This document shows, one piece after another, positions 7,057-15,056 of a DNA stretch of 25,085 nt. The notes under the pieces are model-generated. The model worked only from the letters and a program-made list of their open reading frames with translations. It did no database searches and was not told the origin of the DNA. Origin of the DNA: Moraxella caviae. GTDB lineage: Bacteria > Pseudomonadota > Gammaproteobacteria > Pseudomonadales > Moraxellaceae. The stretch is taken from assembly GCF_002014985.1 (NCBI RefSeq), contig NZ_MUXU01000062.1:1-25085 (forward strand), in the 5' to 3' direction. Position 1 is the first letter of the stretch. Every line of letters starts with the position of its first letter. Made by a program: the position numbers and the translations under genes.

Positions 7057-7839
7057 GTGGAGTGGGTTATTCTTGGTGTAACGGTGTTTGTGATCGTGTT
7101 TTCGATTATCATTTTCAAAGAAACTGTAAACTCAAATAAAACCAGCCTTCAATCAAGTCCTATTAAATCAAGTTCTATTGCATTATTGGCTGCGAATACT
7201 AAACTTGCTAGAGATGAGTTTCCATTGTCTGCCAATCAACATGCTGCATTATGGAGAGAGGCGGTAGCTGGCGAGTTGTCATTTTTATTACTCATTATCT
7301 ACATACAAATGATGAGAGTGGATGGTATGAATGATAAAAAACAACAACTTGTCAGTGATACCATAGAGCAATGGAGTGGGGCGATGGCGAGTCTTTTGGG
7401 GTTAGAGAGTACTGAAGCCAGCCGCACGCTAGTTAAGCAACAACTCGCTAAAAAGGCAGCCAGCTACATGCCGATGATCGCTCAAATTCTACATGACAGC
7501 ATCACGACTGATGTAAATGGCGATTGTGTTGCCCAGTATGACATTTATCGTAAATTTTTGGAATTTATGGATGATAACTTACAGGTAAAAGTTACTAGCA
7601 GACCAGCAGATGGTATATCAGGTGCAATGAGCTATATAGCCAGTTTACAAAATTATCACGAAATCATGTTTCTACAAATTATTGATGAGCAGTTTGCTTC
7701 GATGACATTGCGAGGTGGTGAGATATTGACCGATAATGATAAAATCGAAGCGAAGCAGCGGGCGATTTTCTTGGCTGATGTTATTATTGGATTTGCTGAA
7801 GCCTGTATACAACATCGTGCGCAGATTGGATTGATATAA
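7057..7839 (+). CDS. Membrane-anchored helical protein, function unknown
   Basis: A 260-residue protein with one N-terminal membrane anchor (about residues 3-21), a Ser/Asn/Lys linker (about 22-45) and a largely alpha-helical domain (about 55-258). That domain includes a buried hydrophobic stretch FLLLIIYIQMM at 76-86. It has no cysteine-rich, nuclease or ATPase motif that I can name. The start is taken as GTG 7057, 9 nt after AGGAG (7043-7047). TTG 7051 is in frame but only 3 nt from it. It is coupled to the preceding small membrane gene and under the same promoter. The DNA is AT-richer by eye than neighbouring core genes, suggesting an acquired unit. The frame stays open for 22 codons past the TAA. 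Confidence 0.7.
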   Translation: MEWVILGVTVFVIVFSIIIFKETVNSNKTSLQSSPIKSSSIALLAANTKLARDEFPLSANQHAALWREAVAGELSFLLLIIYIQMMRVDGMNDKKQQLVSDTIEQWSGAMASLLGLESTEASRTLVKQQLAKKAASYMPMIAQILHDSITTDVNGDCVAQYDIYRKFLEFMDDNLQVKVTSRPADGISGAMSYIASLQNYHEIMFLQIIDEQFASMTLRGGEILTDNDKIEAKQRAIFLADVIIGFAEACIQHRAQIGLI

Positions 7840-7943
7840 TCAAGACTAGCTGTTATAACCGAAATTCGCACGCGATATGATAAAGAGCTTGCACTAGATC
7901 AGTTCTAAATACCACGCCATATTTTCAATTTTAGCCCAACAAT

Positions 7944-7985
7944 AAAACCCCAATGTTCCACATGAAACATTGGGGTTTTTGTTTG
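7944..7985. terminator. Strong hairpin terminator containing a parS-like core
   Basis: A perfect 14-bp stem (AAAACCCCAATGTT at 7944-7957, complement at 7966-7979) encloses an 8-nt loop CCACATGA and is followed by a T-run. A-residues on the left arm also make it usable from the other strand. The apex 7954-7969 reads TGTTCCACATGAAACA, close to the ParB-binding consensus TGTTNCACGTGAAACA. Confidence 0.85.
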
Positions 7986-8013
7986 GTAATCACTCATCGC
8001 CATCATCTGTTTA

Positions 8014-8042
8014 TTGCAATTTTTAGTAAACAGTAGTACACT
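8014..8042 (+). promoter_or_regulatory. Promoter for the acyltransferase gene
   Basis: TTGCAA (8014-8019) and TACACT (8037-8042) are separated by exactly 17 bp, placing the start of transcription near 8049. A perfect dyad AAATCAA/TTGATTT with a 2-nt centre (8043-8058) lies on that start site and may be an operator. Confidence 0.5.
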
Positions 8043-8070
8043 AAATCAATTTTGATTTGATGATGATTTT

Positions 8071-8715
8071 ATGACTGCAGCTTTTGATTCATTGCCTGCT
8101 TTGCGTGCGCAGGATTTGGGCGATAATGTGCCAAAAAGACAGGGGGAATTCGCTCGGCAATTTGCCAAATTTGCGCTGAAATTTAGCCGCTGGCGTGTGG
8201 TGGGCAGCGTGCCAAACATCACGCAGGCGGTGGTGATTGGCGCGCCGCACACATCAAATATGGATGGCGTGGTGGCGCTGCCTTTGCTGCTGGCTTTGGG
8301 TATTGATATTCGTATTTTGGGCAAAAAGCAGCTTTTTGCTGTGCCGATTTTGGCGCAGTTGCTGCGCTGGGCAGGCGTTGTGCCGATTGACCGCAGTAAG
8401 AAAGGCTCGGTGCTACAAGCCAGCATTGAGCGTTTTCACACGGGCAAGCCGCTGTTTTTGGGCTTATCGCCAGAAGGTACTCGCCACGCACCCCAAACGT
8501 GGCGCACAGGCTTTTATTATCTGGCACTTGGCGCAGGCGTGCCAATCATTCCTGTGGCGCTTGATTATCAGGCTCGTGAACTGCGCTTCATGCCGCCATT
8601 TTATCCCACAGGCGATATTGAAGCGGATATGCCAAAAATTCAGGCACTGTATCATGGCGTTACACCCAAACATTTGCACAGACTTTCTGCACCTTTAAAG
8701 CGTCTTAATTCCTGA
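8071..8715 (+). CDS. PlsC-type lysophospholipid (1-acylglycerol-3-phosphate) acyltransferase family protein
   Basis: A 214-residue acyltransferase. It shows the catalytic HX4D motif as His60-TSNM-Asp65, the GKKQLF/WAGVVPIDRS block (84-109) for acyl-acceptor binding, and the EGTR motif at 135-138 (LSPEGTRHAP), then GVPIIPVALDY. The family transfers acyl groups to lysophospholipids or related acceptors at the inner membrane. The exact acceptor is unknown; this HTSNMDG-type subgroup is distinct from canonical PlsC, and no full transmembrane anchor is obvious. It appears monocistronic, with its own promoter and a shared terminator with the convergent phosphomutase gene. Confidence 0.87.
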   Translation: MTAAFDSLPALRAQDLGDNVPKRQGEFARQFAKFALKFSRWRVVGSVPNITQAVVIGAPHTSNMDGVVALPLLLALGIDIRILGKKQLFAVPILAQLLRWAGVVPIDRSKKGSVLQASIERFHTGKPLFLGLSPEGTRHAPQTWRTGFYYLALGAGVPIIPVALDYQARELRFMPPFYPTGDIEADMPKIQALYHGVTPKHLHRLSAPLKRLNS

Positions 8716-8741
8716 TAGCTTTTTAGAAAATCTACACAATA

Positions 8742-8775
8742 AAAATCTCTTTGAGCGTACACCCAAAGAGATTTT
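8742..8775. terminator. Bidirectional terminator between acyltransferase and phosphomutase genes
   Basis: A perfect 12-bp stem (AAAATCTCTTTG at 8742-8753, complement at 8764-8775) with a 10-nt loop. The A-rich left arm and T-rich right arm suit termination from both converging genes. Confidence 0.8.
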
Positions 8776-8794
8776 CATGCCAATTTACTTGCAG

Positions 8795-10213
8795 TCAATG
8801 ATCTGCCGCTACCGCACCGCAGTCGTGTAAGATTGCCAAAATTTCATCGGTTTTTTCTTGTAATAACGCCTTATCGCCCTTGCTTTCAATGTTTAGGCGA
8901 ATCAAAGGCTCGGTGTTACTTGAGCGCAGATTAAATCGCCATTGTCCAAAGTCAAGGCTTAAGCCGTCCAGTGTGTTTTTGGCAGGATTGAGCGTGCCAA
9001 ATTTGGCTTCCAGCGTGCGGCAAATTTCATCAGCACTCATCGCACCTAGGCGAAAATTAAGCTCGCCTGAGCTTGGGAAAGCGGCGATGTAGCCATCAAC
9101 CAGCTCGGACAGCGTCTTGCCTGTGGTGGAAAGCAGCTCAATCACCAAAAGCCACGGAATCATGCCGCTGTCGCAATAAAAAAAGTCTTTAAAATAGTGG
9201 TGTGCGCTCATCTCGCCGCCATAAATTCCGCCCGTTTCACGCATGACTTGCTTGATGAACGAATGTCCTGATTTGCTGATTTGCGGTGTGCCGCCAAACG
9301 TTTTGATGACGTTTTCGGTGTTGTAAATCACGCGCGGATCATAGACGATGCTTGCGCCTTCGTGCTTGCCCAAAAAGGCTTCGGCAAGCATACCCACGAT
9401 ATAGCTGCCCTCAATGAAATCGCCTTTTTCGTCAAACAAAAAGCAGCGGTCAAAGTCGCCATCAAACGCCACGCCAAAGTCGGCTTTGTGGGCGATGACG
9501 GCTTGCTGAGTGGATTTTTGGTTGGCGATAATCATCGGATTGGGAATGCCGTTTGGGAATGTGCCGTCAGGTTCGTGATGCACCTTGATAAGCTCAATCG
9601 GCAAGTTCGCCAAGCGTTTTTCAAGCTCGTCCACCACTGGGCCTGCTGAGCCGTTGCCGCTATTAACGACAATTTTCTTAGCGGTGAATTTGGCGGTATC
9701 CACAAAGCTCATCAGCTTGTCAATGTAGGCGGCTTTGTCGGTGTTTTGGGTGATTTGCCCTTTGGCAGCGCTGGCAAATTGTCCGCTTTCGGCAAGCGCG
9801 CGAATCTCGCCAAGTCCTGTGTCTGCGCTGATGGGACGTGAGTTTTCACGCACCAGCTTCATGCCGTTGTAGTTGATTGGGTTGTGGCTTGCGGTTACTT
9901 CCAAGCCGCCAATCGCACCAAAATGACTGGTGGCAAAATACACTTCTTCGGTGCCAGTCATGCCAAGGTCAATGACGTTTACGCCAGCGTCCGTGATGCC
10001 TTCGGCGGCGGCGGTTTTTAGAGTGTGGCTGGTTGGGCGAATGTCGCTGCCGACCACGATGGTTGGGTTTGGTGTGTTGTTTTGACTTGCCAAAATTTGC
10101 CCAAAGGCACGCCCAATGCGATAGGCGATGTCGGCATCAAGGTTTACGTCCAGCTCGCCGCGCACGTCATACGCTTTAAAGCAGCTGATGGTGATGGGTT
10201 CAAAATTTTTCAT
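8795..10213 (-). CDS. manB: Phosphomannomutase / phosphoglucomutase (alpha-D-phosphohexomutase family)
   Basis: A 472-residue four-domain phosphohexomutase. It has the active phosphoserine Ser109 in VTASHNPINYNG, the Mg2+ loop DGDFDR at 251-256, the sugar-binding loop GGEMSAHHYF at 332-341, and the phosphate-binding loop RSSNTEPLIR at 430-439. The enzyme interconverts hexose 6- and 1-phosphates for nucleotide sugars, feeding surface polysaccharide or lipooligosaccharide. The GEMSAHHYF loop and overall length favour the E. coli ManB/CpsG group, but dual PMM/PGM activity as in AlgC is possible. The start ATG at 10213 is chosen by family alignment (ITISCFKAYDVRG); its Shine-Dalgarno is weak. The frame stays open about 53 codons upstream, but that part does not look coding. 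Confidence 0.9.
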   Translation of the reverse strand: MKNFEPITISCFKAYDVRGELDVNLDADIAYRIGRAFGQILASQNNTPNPTIVVGSDIRPTSHTLKTAAAEGITDAGVNVIDLGMTGTEEVYFATSHFGAIGGLEVTASHNPINYNGMKLVRENSRPISADTGLGEIRALAESGQFASAAKGQITQNTDKAAYIDKLMSFVDTAKFTAKKIVVNSGNGSAGPVVDELEKRLANLPIELIKVHHEPDGTFPNGIPNPMIIANQKSTQQAVIAHKADFGVAFDGDFDRCFLFDEKGDFIEGSYIVGMLAEAFLGKHEGASIVYDPRVIYNTENVIKTFGGTPQISKSGHSFIKQVMRETGGIYGGEMSAHHYFKDFFYCDSGMIPWLLVIELLSTTGKTLSELVDGYIAAFPSSGELNFRLGAMSADEICRTLEAKFGTLNPAKNTLDGLSLDFGQWRFNLRSSNTEPLIRLNIESKGDKALLQEKTDEILAILHDCGAVAADH

Positions 10214-10438
10214 GGTGTTGCCATTTGTGAAGTTGGTTAAATGATGGTTGATTGTAGCACATTTGGCGAGAAATTTGTGCGGTTTGCGGTGAATGGTTTT
10301 GGTTTGTGGTGAGTAGGTTTGACAAGTGTAAAAACTTGGCAAAATTAAACAATGCGGCGGTTTATATTCCAAAACAGAATAAAACAGCGTAATTTTTGAC
10401 TAAAAAGTTCGAACAAGCGTGTATTAAAATGACAAAAA

Positions 10439-10458
10439 ATTTGCTATGCTAAGCAAAT
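10439..10458 (+). promoter_or_regulatory. cysK promoter region with dyad over the -10
   Basis: An inverted repeat ATTTGCT/AGCAAAT (6-nt centre) overlaps an extended -10 element, TGC followed by TATGCT (10442-10450), about 40 bp before the cysK ATG. A second possible pair is TTGACT (10396-10401) with TGTATT 18 bp on. The dyad may be a regulator site; the regulator is unknown. Confidence 0.4.
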
Positions 10459-10488
10459 CTACCAAACCACATCACATAAGGAAAAATT

Positions 10489-11418
10489 ATGAACATCGCA
10501 AATTCCATCACCGATTTGATTGGCAACACGCCCCTTGTCAAGCTAAACACGCTCACCAAAGACGCAGGCGCGACCGTCTTGGCAAAACTTGAGTATTTCA
10601 ACCCAGCAAGCTCGGTAAAAGACCGCATCGCTTTGTCAATGATTAACGAAGCGGAAAAAGCAGGCGAGCTAAAAGCAGGCGATACCATTGTGGAAGCCAC
10701 GAGCGGCAATACGGGCATCGGGCTTGCGATGGTGGCAGCGGCGCGCGGTTATCGCTTGGTCATCACCATGCCTGAGAGCATGAGCCTTGAGCGTCGTGCG
10801 CTTTTGCGTGCGTATGGCGCTGAGTTGGTGCTGACGCCAGCGGCGGACGGCATGGGCGGCGCAATCGCCAAGGCAAACGAGCTTGCCGCTCAAGACGGCT
10901 ATTTTATGCCACGCCAATTTGACAATCTTGCCAACCCAAAAATCCACCGTGAAACCACTGCCGAAGAGATCTGGCACGACACTGACGGCAAAGTGGACAT
11001 CGTGGTGGCGGGCATCGGCACAGGCGGCACAATTACAGGCGTGGGCGAAGTGCTAAAAGCCAAAAATCCAAACGTGCAAATCGTGGCGGTAGAGCCTGCC
11101 GATTCGCCAGTGTTCAGCGGCGGCGAAAAAGGCCCGCATAAGCTGCAAGGGCTTGCTCCGGGCTTTGTGCCAAGCATTCTAAACACCAGTATTTACGATG
11201 AAGTCATTACTGTAACCACCGAAGCTGCCTTCGCCACCGCGCGTGAGATGGCTGCCAAAGAAGGTATTTTGGTGGGGATTTCTGCAGGTGCGGCGGTGTG
11301 GTCGGCATTGCAAGTGGCGGCGCGCCCAGAAAACGCCGGCAAAACCATCGTGGTGGTGATTCCATCATCAGGCGAGCGTTATTTGTCCACGGCATTGTTT
11401 GCGGATTTGGCGCAGTGA
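10489..11418 (+). CDS. cysK: Cysteine synthase A (O-acetylserine sulfhydrylase)
   Basis: A 309-residue fold-type II PLP enzyme. It has NTPLVKL near the N-terminus (13-19), the PLP Schiff-base Lys44 in PASSVKDRI, the substrate loop TSGNTG (71-76), the phosphate-binding GTGGT (177-181), and the [12 protein letters not shown] segment characteristic of cysteine synthases, followed by GISAGAA. It makes L-cysteine and acetate from O-acetylserine and sulfide. The length is typical. The start is supported by AAGGA just upstream of the ATG. It is monocistronic, closed by a good terminator, and divergent from the phosphomutase gene. Confidence 0.95.
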   Translation: MNIANSITDLIGNTPLVKLNTLTKDAGATVLAKLEYFNPASSVKDRIALSMINEAEKAGELKAGDTIVEATSGNTGIGLAMVAAARGYRLVITMPESMSLERRALLRAYGAELVLTPAADGMGGAIAKANELAAQDGYFMPRQFDNLANPKIHRETTAEEIWHDTDGKVDIVVAGIGTGGTITGVGEVLKAKNPNVQIVAVEPADSPVFSGGEKGPHKLQGLAPGFVPSILNTSIYDEVITVTTEAAFATAREMAAKEGILVGISAGAAVWSALQVAARPENAGKTIVVVIPSSGERYLSTALFADLAQ

Positions 11419-11454
11419 GTGCTTGTGTATAAGCTAAAGCTAAAATAGATAATG

Positions 11455-11487
11455 ACAAACCGCTCTTTTAGGCGGTTTGTTTTTTTG
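11455..11487 (+). terminator. Rho-independent terminator of cysK (repeated element, copy 1)
   Basis: A 9-bp GC-rich stem (ACAAACCGC at 11455-11463, complement at 11472-11480) with an 8-nt loop and a run of T residues. A nearly identical block, including flanking AATGAC and GGGTTGG, occurs at 22821-22862. Confidence 0.88.
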
Positions 11488-11519
11488 GGTTGGGGTGCCG
11501 AAATTTTGGTTTTAAAAAT

Positions 11520-11547
11520 AAAGCCGCCCAAATTGTCGGACGGCTTT
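11520..11547 (-). terminator. Terminator of the minus-strand mmsA gene
   Basis: AAAGCCG (11520-11526) pairs with CGGCTTT (11541-11547), extended by CC/GG inside with a one-base bulge. Read on the minus strand, the stem is followed by a T-rich run (TATTTTTAAAA), placed 66 bp beyond the mmsA stop. Confidence 0.7.
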
Positions 11548-11613
11548 GTTGGCTTGTTGATGGGTTTACTGCTGATTTAAAGTTGGTGCGACTTGCCTAA
11601 AGTCAAAATTGAG

Positions 11614-13104
11614 CTATAAGGTCGGCATAGAAAAAATCGCACTTTCTTTATTGGCAATCCAGCGCTGTGTGATGGTTTTGCGTTTGGTATAAAAACGAAT
11701 GCCATCAGGGCCATAAATGTGCAAATCCCCAAATAATGAGCGTTTCCAGCCACCAAAGCTATGGTATGCCACAGGTACAGGCAGAGGCACATTTACGCCA
11801 ACCATGCCTGCTTGCACGTTGTCACAAAAATAGCGTGCCGTGCCACCATCTTGGGTATAAATGCAAGTACCATTGCCGTATTCGTGTTGGTTGATAAGTA
11901 TCAATGCTTCAGCGATGGTGTCTACACGAATAACTTGCAGTACTGGGCCAAAAATTTCAGCTCGGTAGCTATCCATGTCTGGTGTAACATTGTCAATGAG
12001 CGTTGCGCCAACATAAAAACCATTTTCATAGCCCGCAACGTGCGGATTTCTGCCATCAACCACAATGTTTGCGCCTTGACGTTCTGCGCTGTCAATATGG
12101 GCTTGCACGTTTTGTTTGTGTGCTTGGCTGATGAGCGCGCCAAAGTGGTTATCATTGTCGTGGTATGCACCAACTTTTAGCGTTTGCATGGCTTTTTTAA
12201 GGCCGTTGATAAGTTTATCACCCATCTCTTGGCCGACAGTAACCGCTACCGATAATGCCATGCAACGTTCACCAGATGAGCCGAATGCCGCGCCTAGCAG
12301 CGAATTGATAACATTATCTAAATCCGCATCTGGCATGACGATGGCGTGATTTTTTGCACCACCAAGCGCCTGACAGCGTTTGCCGTGCGCACTGGCGGTA
12401 CGGTAAATATGCTCGGCAATAGGCGTTGAACCAACAAAGCTCACAGCCTGCACACGCGAGTCGGACAGCAGCGTGTCTACTGCTTCTTTATCACCATTGA
12501 CAACATTGAGTACGCCTTTTGGCAAGCCTGCTTGGTGCAGAAGTTTGGCAATAAAAAGGGCAGCGCTTGGGTCTTTTTCTGAGGGTTTTAGCACGAATGT
12601 ATTGCCACATACGATAGCCATCGGAATCATCCATAACGGTACCATAGTGGGAAAATTAAATGGTGTGATGCCCGCTACCACACCCAAAGGTGCAAAATCA
12701 CTCCATGAATCAATCTCTGAGCCGACATTTTTGGTAAATTCACCTTTGAGTAGCTCAGGCGCGCCGCACGCATATTCCACCACTTCAATACCGCGCTGAA
12801 TTTCGCCTTTGGCATCGTGTAGGATTTTTCCATGTTCTTTGCCAATCAGTTCTGCCAAAGTATCAATGTTTTGTTCAAGCAGTTCTTTGAATTTAAACAA
12901 AATTCTGGCTCGGCGCATGGGTGTGATAGTTTTCCAAGTTGCAAAAGCCTCTTGGGCGGCAGCGATGGCGTCCTGTGTGGTGTTTGCGTCCGCTAGAGCG
13001 ACTTGTGCGCCAATTTCACCTGTAGATGGGTGATAAACGGCTTGAGTGCGTGAATTTTCTTTAATGATGACTTCATCGTTAATCCAGTGTCCGATGATGT
13101 TCAT
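11614..13104 (-). CDS. mmsA: CoA-acylating methylmalonate-semialdehyde / malonate-semialdehyde dehydrogenase
   Basis: A 496-residue ALDH-superfamily enzyme. It has the catalytic Cys281 in GSSGERCMA and the oxyanion Asn150 in ITPFNFPTM. The usual ALDH general base is missing: QALGGAKNH (245-253) stands where LELGGK is normally found. That is diagnostic for CoA-dependent methylmalonate-semialdehyde dehydrogenases, which use CoA rather than water. It converts malonate semialdehyde to acetyl-CoA, or methylmalonate semialdehyde to propionyl-CoA. AGGAG lies 5 nt before the ATG at 13104. It is downstream of the class III aminotransferase on the same strand, a pairing typical of beta-alanine (or beta-aminoisobutyrate) catabolism, and probably shares its GntR-controlled promoter. 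Confidence 0.93.
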   Translation of the reverse strand: MNIIGHWINDEVIIKENSRTQAVYHPSTGEIGAQVALADANTTQDAIAAAQEAFATWKTITPMRRARILFKFKELLEQNIDTLAELIGKEHGKILHDAKGEIQRGIEVVEYACGAPELLKGEFTKNVGSEIDSWSDFAPLGVVAGITPFNFPTMVPLWMIPMAIVCGNTFVLKPSEKDPSAALFIAKLLHQAGLPKGVLNVVNGDKEAVDTLLSDSRVQAVSFVGSTPIAEHIYRTASAHGKRCQALGGAKNHAIVMPDADLDNVINSLLGAAFGSSGERCMALSVAVTVGQEMGDKLINGLKKAMQTLKVGAYHDNDNHFGALISQAHKQNVQAHIDSAERQGANIVVDGRNPHVAGYENGFYVGATLIDNVTPDMDSYRAEIFGPVLQVIRVDTIAEALILINQHEYGNGTCIYTQDGGTARYFCDNVQAGMVGVNVPLPVPVAYHSFGGWKRSLFGDLHIYGPDGIRFYTKRKTITQRWIANKESAIFSMPTL

Positions 13105-13140
13105 AGCAACTCCTGTAGAAATGTGGTGGTTCGGTTGATT

Positions 13141-13161
13141 GCGCCAGGGTTAAGCTGGCGC
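13141..13161. other. Intercistronic hairpin, aminotransferase-mmsA
   Basis: GCGCCAG (13141-13147) pairs with CTGGCGC (13155-13161) across a 7-nt loop, in the 138-bp gap. No T-run follows in the direction of transcription (minus), so it may stabilise or process the transcript rather than end it. Confidence 0.6.
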
Positions 13162-13242
13162 GGTGTTTCAGCTGTGCATTTGTCTTAAGTGCAAACGTCT
13201 TAAATATACAGCTTGCCTAGAAACAAATCGTTTAGTTTGTAG

Positions 13243-14562
13243 TCATTCATTGATAAATTGAGTACAAGCCATGCCCAGCACTTCATCAACAATGGCAAGT
13301 GCTTGAGCGACTTCATCAGTGCTGACATTGCAAGGCGGTGCAACGTGAATGCGGTTTTCTGCAATGAATGGCAGCAATCCACGTTCAATCAAAGCCGCCT
13401 TGATGGTATTCATTTCATCTGCGGACAGTTTTTGTTTGCTGTGTCGGTTTTTGACCAGCTCCAGCGCCCAAAACACACCCATGCCGCGCACTTCGCCAAT
13501 GATGGTGTGTTTGTCTGCTAAGGCTTTTAGTCCTTGCGCCAGTACGCCATTACCGATGGTGTCAGCATTTTCTATCATGTGCTCTTGCGCCATCACATCA
13601 AGCGTTGCAACGATAGATGCCATCGCCAGTGGGTGTCCTGAATAAGTTAAACCACCAGGAAAAGATTTGTCGTCAAAATAGGCATTGATTTTTTGGTGAA
13701 TGATGACGCCGCCTGCTGGTACATAGCCAGAATTCACACCTTTGGCAAAGGTAATGAGATCTGGGGTGATGTTGTAGTGTTGATGTGCAAACCACTTACC
13801 AGTACGTCCAAAGCCTGCCATTACTTCGTCCATAATTAAAACGATACCAAATTCATCGCACAGCTGGCGCACGCCTTGCATATAACCTGATGGCGGCACC
13901 AGCACACCTGCTGTTCCTGGTAGAGCTTCTAATAAGATTGCCGCAATGCTGCTTGCGCCCTCAGCTTCAATCACGCGGCGCAAATGCTGCAATCCACGCT
14001 CGCACTCTTGAGCTTCGTCAGTCGCCCAAAAATCTGAACGGTACAGATAAGGGCTAAAAAAATGCACATGACCACGCGAGTATTCATTTGGTACACGGCG
14101 CGTATCGCCTGTGGCAGCGATAGCAGCACCTGTATTGCCATGATAAGAGCGATAAGACGACAGCACTTTATCGCGTCCTGTGTATAGGCGTGCCATACGA
14201 ATCGCATTTTCGTTTGCATCTGCACCTGCATTGGTAAAGAAAACTTTAGCAAAATCATCGCCTGCGATTGCCAGTAGTCGCTCAGCAGCTTCGTTGCGTG
14301 CGTGATTGGCGGTGGCAGGCGCGATGGTAGTAAGTGTGTCCAGCTGTGTTTTGATGCCTGCGATGACTTTGGGGTGCTGATGTCCGACATTGGTGTTTAT
14401 CAGCTGACTGCTAAAATCCAAATAACGCTTGCCTTCATAATCCCACAGATATGAGCCAAGCCCTGACTTGATGATAAGGGGCTTGAGCGCAGACTGTATT
14501 GACCACGAATGAAAAACGTGCGCACGGTCGGCATCAAAGACGGTTTGGTTATTGATGGTCAT
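13243..14562 (-). CDS. Class III omega-amino acid aminotransferase (probable beta-alanine:pyruvate-type)
   Basis: A 439-residue PLP-dependent class III aminotransferase. It opens with DRAHVFHSWS and the SYLWDYEGKRYLDF strand. The PLP phosphate segment is NAGADANENAIRMAR (111-125), the cofactor-binding Asp is Asp245 in LIMDEVMAGFGRTG, and the Schiff-base Lys274 lies in TFAKGVNSGY. Substrate is inferred from context: with the adjacent CoA-acylating semialdehyde dehydrogenase it would convert beta-alanine (or another omega-amino acid) to malonate semialdehyde and then acetyl-CoA. Taurine or GABA cannot be excluded. AAGGAGT ends 5 nt before the ATG at 14562, which decides the start over an in-frame ATG at 14610. 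The gene is divergent from the hydroxyproline genes, with a GTATAC operator on its promoter. Confidence 0.87.
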   Translation of the reverse strand: MTINNQTVFDADRAHVFHSWSIQSALKPLIIKSGLGSYLWDYEGKRYLDFSSQLINTNVGHQHPKVIAGIKTQLDTLTTIAPATANHARNEAAERLLAIAGDDFAKVFFTNAGADANENAIRMARLYTGRDKVLSSYRSYHGNTGAAIAATGDTRRVPNEYSRGHVHFFSPYLYRSDFWATDEAQECERGLQHLRRVIEAEGASSIAAILLEALPGTAGVLVPPSGYMQGVRQLCDEFGIVLIMDEVMAGFGRTGKWFAHQHYNITPDLITFAKGVNSGYVPAGGVIIHQKINAYFDDKSFPGGLTYSGHPLAMASIVATLDVMAQEHMIENADTIGNGVLAQGLKALADKHTIIGEVRGMGVFWALELVKNRHSKQKLSADEMNTIKAALIERGLLPFIAENRIHVAPPCNVSTDEVAQALAIVDEVLGMACTQFINE

Positions 14563-14670
14563 GGCATACTCCTTGTTTGCTTGAGACGATTTGTTGGTGG
14601 TTTTATGCACAAATTATTGAAAAACAAATCGCAAAAATCACAGCTATCCAGCCAGAAGCTTGGGAATTAT

Positions 14671-14692
14671 TTGTATTCAATAATGTATACAA
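14671..14692. promoter_or_regulatory. GntR-type operator pair at the aminotransferase promoter
   Basis: TTGTATTCAA (14671-14680, one imperfect position) and ATGTATACAA (14683-14692, TGTATACA core) have centres 12 bp apart. The second directly follows the minus-strand -10, where a bound repressor would block initiation. Confidence 0.65.
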
Positions 14693-14721
14693 AATATAAA
14701 ATAAAATTTTTATAAAGTCAA
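14693..14721 (-). promoter_or_regulatory. Minus-strand promoter of aminotransferase-mmsA
   Basis: On the minus strand, TTGACT (14721-14716), a 17-bp spacer and TATATT (14698-14693) form a good sigma70 promoter. Transcription would start near 14687, inside the operator. Confidence 0.6.
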
Positions 14722-14832
14722 AATAATTTTGATAAAAATAACAGATATTTTATAACTTATTGATTATAAAATAATATTTTTATCATCTCTTTGTGTTTTT
14801 CCCTAAATTTTATTAAAAATTAAAAAAGATGC

Positions 14833-14861
14833 TTGACAAGGCAAAAACTTCTCTTTAGTAT
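14833..14861 (+). promoter_or_regulatory. Plus-strand promoter of the hydroxyproline operon
   Basis: A perfect -35 TTGACA (14833-14838), a 17-bp spacer and TAGTAT (14856-14861). The predicted start, near 14868, is immediately followed by the perfect operator at 14872. Confidence 0.65.
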
Positions 14862-14871
14862 TGAATTCATG

Positions 14872-14883
14872 ATTGTATACAAT
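14872..14883. promoter_or_regulatory. Perfect GntR-type operator ATTGTATACAAT
   Basis: A perfect 12-bp palindrome just downstream of the predicted transcription start. It fits the short palindromes bound by FCD-type GntR regulators and shares its GTATAC core with sites at 14683, 21196 and 21235. Confidence 0.75.
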
Positions 14884-15056
14884 TAAATATTCCAAAAAGT
14901 CCACAAATGCTGATTTGTCAGTGTGGCTGGTTGGTGTATTGATGAGCAATCGGGAATGCCACTGTTGTGGTTTGGTTTTGGATATTGCTGAAGTGTTTGG
15001 CGGATTTATTTCAAGCATTTGCCAAGCTGACAGCATCAGCACTCAGGAGTGAGAAA

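Larger units (their letters stand above)
14563..15056. promoter_or_regulatory. Divergent regulatory region of the catabolic cluster
   Basis: This 494-bp AT-rich gap separates the minus-strand aminotransferase from the plus-strand DapA-like gene. It holds two oppositely directed promoters, each with a GTATAC palindrome beside its -10 (listed separately). The rightward promoter leaves a leader of nearly 190 nt. Part of that leader is open in two frames, including an 11-codon and a 36-codon ORF linked by TGATG (14907-15052); these are unproven. Confidence 0.8.

Noticed and set aside
7805..7810. Another GTATAC site resembling the GntR operator
   Set aside because: It lies inside the coding sequence of the helical membrane protein, lacks the flanking symmetry (TGTATACAAC) and is far from the regulated genes.
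14803..15042. A 79-residue minus-strand open frame in the divergent control region
   Set aside because: It runs across the plus-strand promoter, operator and leader, has no ribosome binding site and shows no recognisable motif.
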